From positions 1 to 22,100 of the IMG/VR virus record IMGVR_UViG_3300027741_000300: a stretch of DNA of 22,100 nucleotides; one strand, given 5' to 3'. Source of the stretch: a virus. The notes under the pieces are model-generated. The model had not been told where the DNA came from. It did no database searches and worked only from the letters and a program-made list of their open reading frames with translations. A program made the position numbers and the translations under genes. Every line of letters starts with the position of its first letter. Positions within the stretch are counted from its first letter, which is position 1. This document shows positions 21,475 to 22,100 of the stretch, piece by piece.

Positions 21475-22056
21475 ATATCAACCATTGACCTTTCAAAACT
21501 CATTGGAGTTACACCCCGGCAAATAAGCAGATTGACGACAGACGGAGTGATTGCGCCCGTTGGTAAAAAACTCTGGGATGCGGAAAAAACGATTCCGGCT
21601 TATTGTCAATTTTTGCGCGAAGGGCGAAAACTGAACCAACACGCCACAATCGGCGACGAAGATGAGGAAGGGGAAAACGCGGTTGCCGTGCGCATCAAAA
21701 AAACGAAGCGAGAGATTAGGCTGCTCGACTTGAAGATTGAAGCGGAGGAGGGGAGATTAGTGGGGCGCGACGTAATTTTGGACGACGTAAAGACGGCAGC
21801 GGCCTTGATTGACGCGGAATTGAAACGGGCGGCTAGCGACATCGTGAGCCAGGGAGCGGGATTAGCTCAGGCGGCGTTGCAACGAGTGGTCGCGGATCGC
21901 GTGAATTTGTTGGTAAACAGGCTTCAAATTGTGCTCACGCCCAAGCTTCCCCCGCTACGCAACGCAAAAAAGAAGGCAAATCCCAAAGCAAAACCGCGTA
22001 ACTCGGTAAAAAAACGCGCCAAAACAAAATCACCGGTTCAAAAAAATACGGACTAG
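21466..22056 (+). CDS. Terminase small subunit, Nu1-like, divergent from terL
   Basis: The product is 196 residues from GTG 21466, chosen because GGAG lies 5 nt upstream (a TTG at 21445 would add 7 residues). Residues 1-50 form a winged helix-turn-helix-like domain (STIDLSKLIGVTPRQISRLT, GVIAPVGKKLWD) as in Nu1/MerR-type DNA binders. A charged helical section (KTKREIRLLDLKIEAEEGRL) probably mediates oligomerisation, and the C-terminus is highly basic (residues about 165-196). It would recognise the packaging site. Unusually it is on the strand opposite terL and overlaps its first codons by 9 bp. An unrelated phage DNA-binding protein is possible but less likely. Confidence 0.75.
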   Translation: MDHISTIDLSKLIGVTPRQISRLTTDGVIAPVGKKLWDAEKTIPAYCQFLREGRKLNQHATIGDEDEEGENAVAVRIKKTKREIRLLDLKIEAEEGRLVGRDVILDDVKTAAALIDAELKRAASDIVSQGAGLAQAALQRVVADRVNLLVNRLQIVLTPKLPPLRNAKKKANPKAKPRNSVKKRAKTKSPVQKNTD

Positions 22057-22100
22057 GCATTTTTTTACAGGTTCGCGCTCGAAATTACCAAACGGTCGGC
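22057..22100. other. Short non-coding end of window
   Basis: A TTTTTTT run follows the terminase small subunit stop. No hairpin or gene start can be supported in these 44 bases. Confidence 0.4.

Overview
The window is the late (structural) half of a long-tailed bacteriophage genome, probably a siphovirus with a lambda-like gene order, together with its integration module. Nearly everything from 2817 to 21474 is on the minus strand in one tightly packed, overlapping gene train. Read right to left it runs: terminase large subunit, small joining protein, portal, S49 head protease, scaffold-like coiled coil, major capsid protein, three connector/tail-completion proteins, two related tail-tube-like proteins, an unknown protein, the tail assembly chaperones G and GT, an unknown protein, tape measure, three unknown tail-tip proteins, a small cysteine-rich protein, fibre/baseplate proteins, and a lysis cassette (UviB-like and holin-like membrane proteins, a small unknown protein, GH108 muramidase). 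A rightward gene at the far right encodes a Nu1-like terminase small subunit, divergent from and overlapping the large subunit.

The left end (1-2740) holds the lysogeny side: a tyrosine integrase, a lipoprotein gene tail-to-tail with it, a small ribbon-helix-helix-like regulator, and a partial gene carrying 10-bp tandem repeats. Between the integrase and the lysis genes lies what looks like a complete attP. Its core is a 46-bp copy of the 3' half of a tRNA-Thr(CGT), from anticodon loop to CCA, flanked by GTGACGT boxes (three on the integrase side, two on the lysis side). Arm sites on both sides with phage genes beyond them suggest a free or circular phage genome rather than an integrated prophage. 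A complete phage tRNA with anticodon CAT sits beside it.

Two -1 recoding sites stand out. The first is the classic G/GT chaperone shift: heptamer G GGA AAA, a nearby stop, and a 6-bp stem-loop 7 nt downstream. The second, less expected, lies at the end of the tail fibre gene: heptamer G GGT TTT directly followed by TAG. A -1 slip there adds a 100-residue fibre-like extension that has no good start of its own.

Host: not determinable with certainty. The C-terminal style of the integrase and the fibre repeat style recall, from memory only, Verrucomicrobiota/Planctomycetota elements. Most starts lack a clear Shine-Dalgarno sequence and base composition is near 50% GC. Products were assigned from motifs and gene order only; no database search was made.
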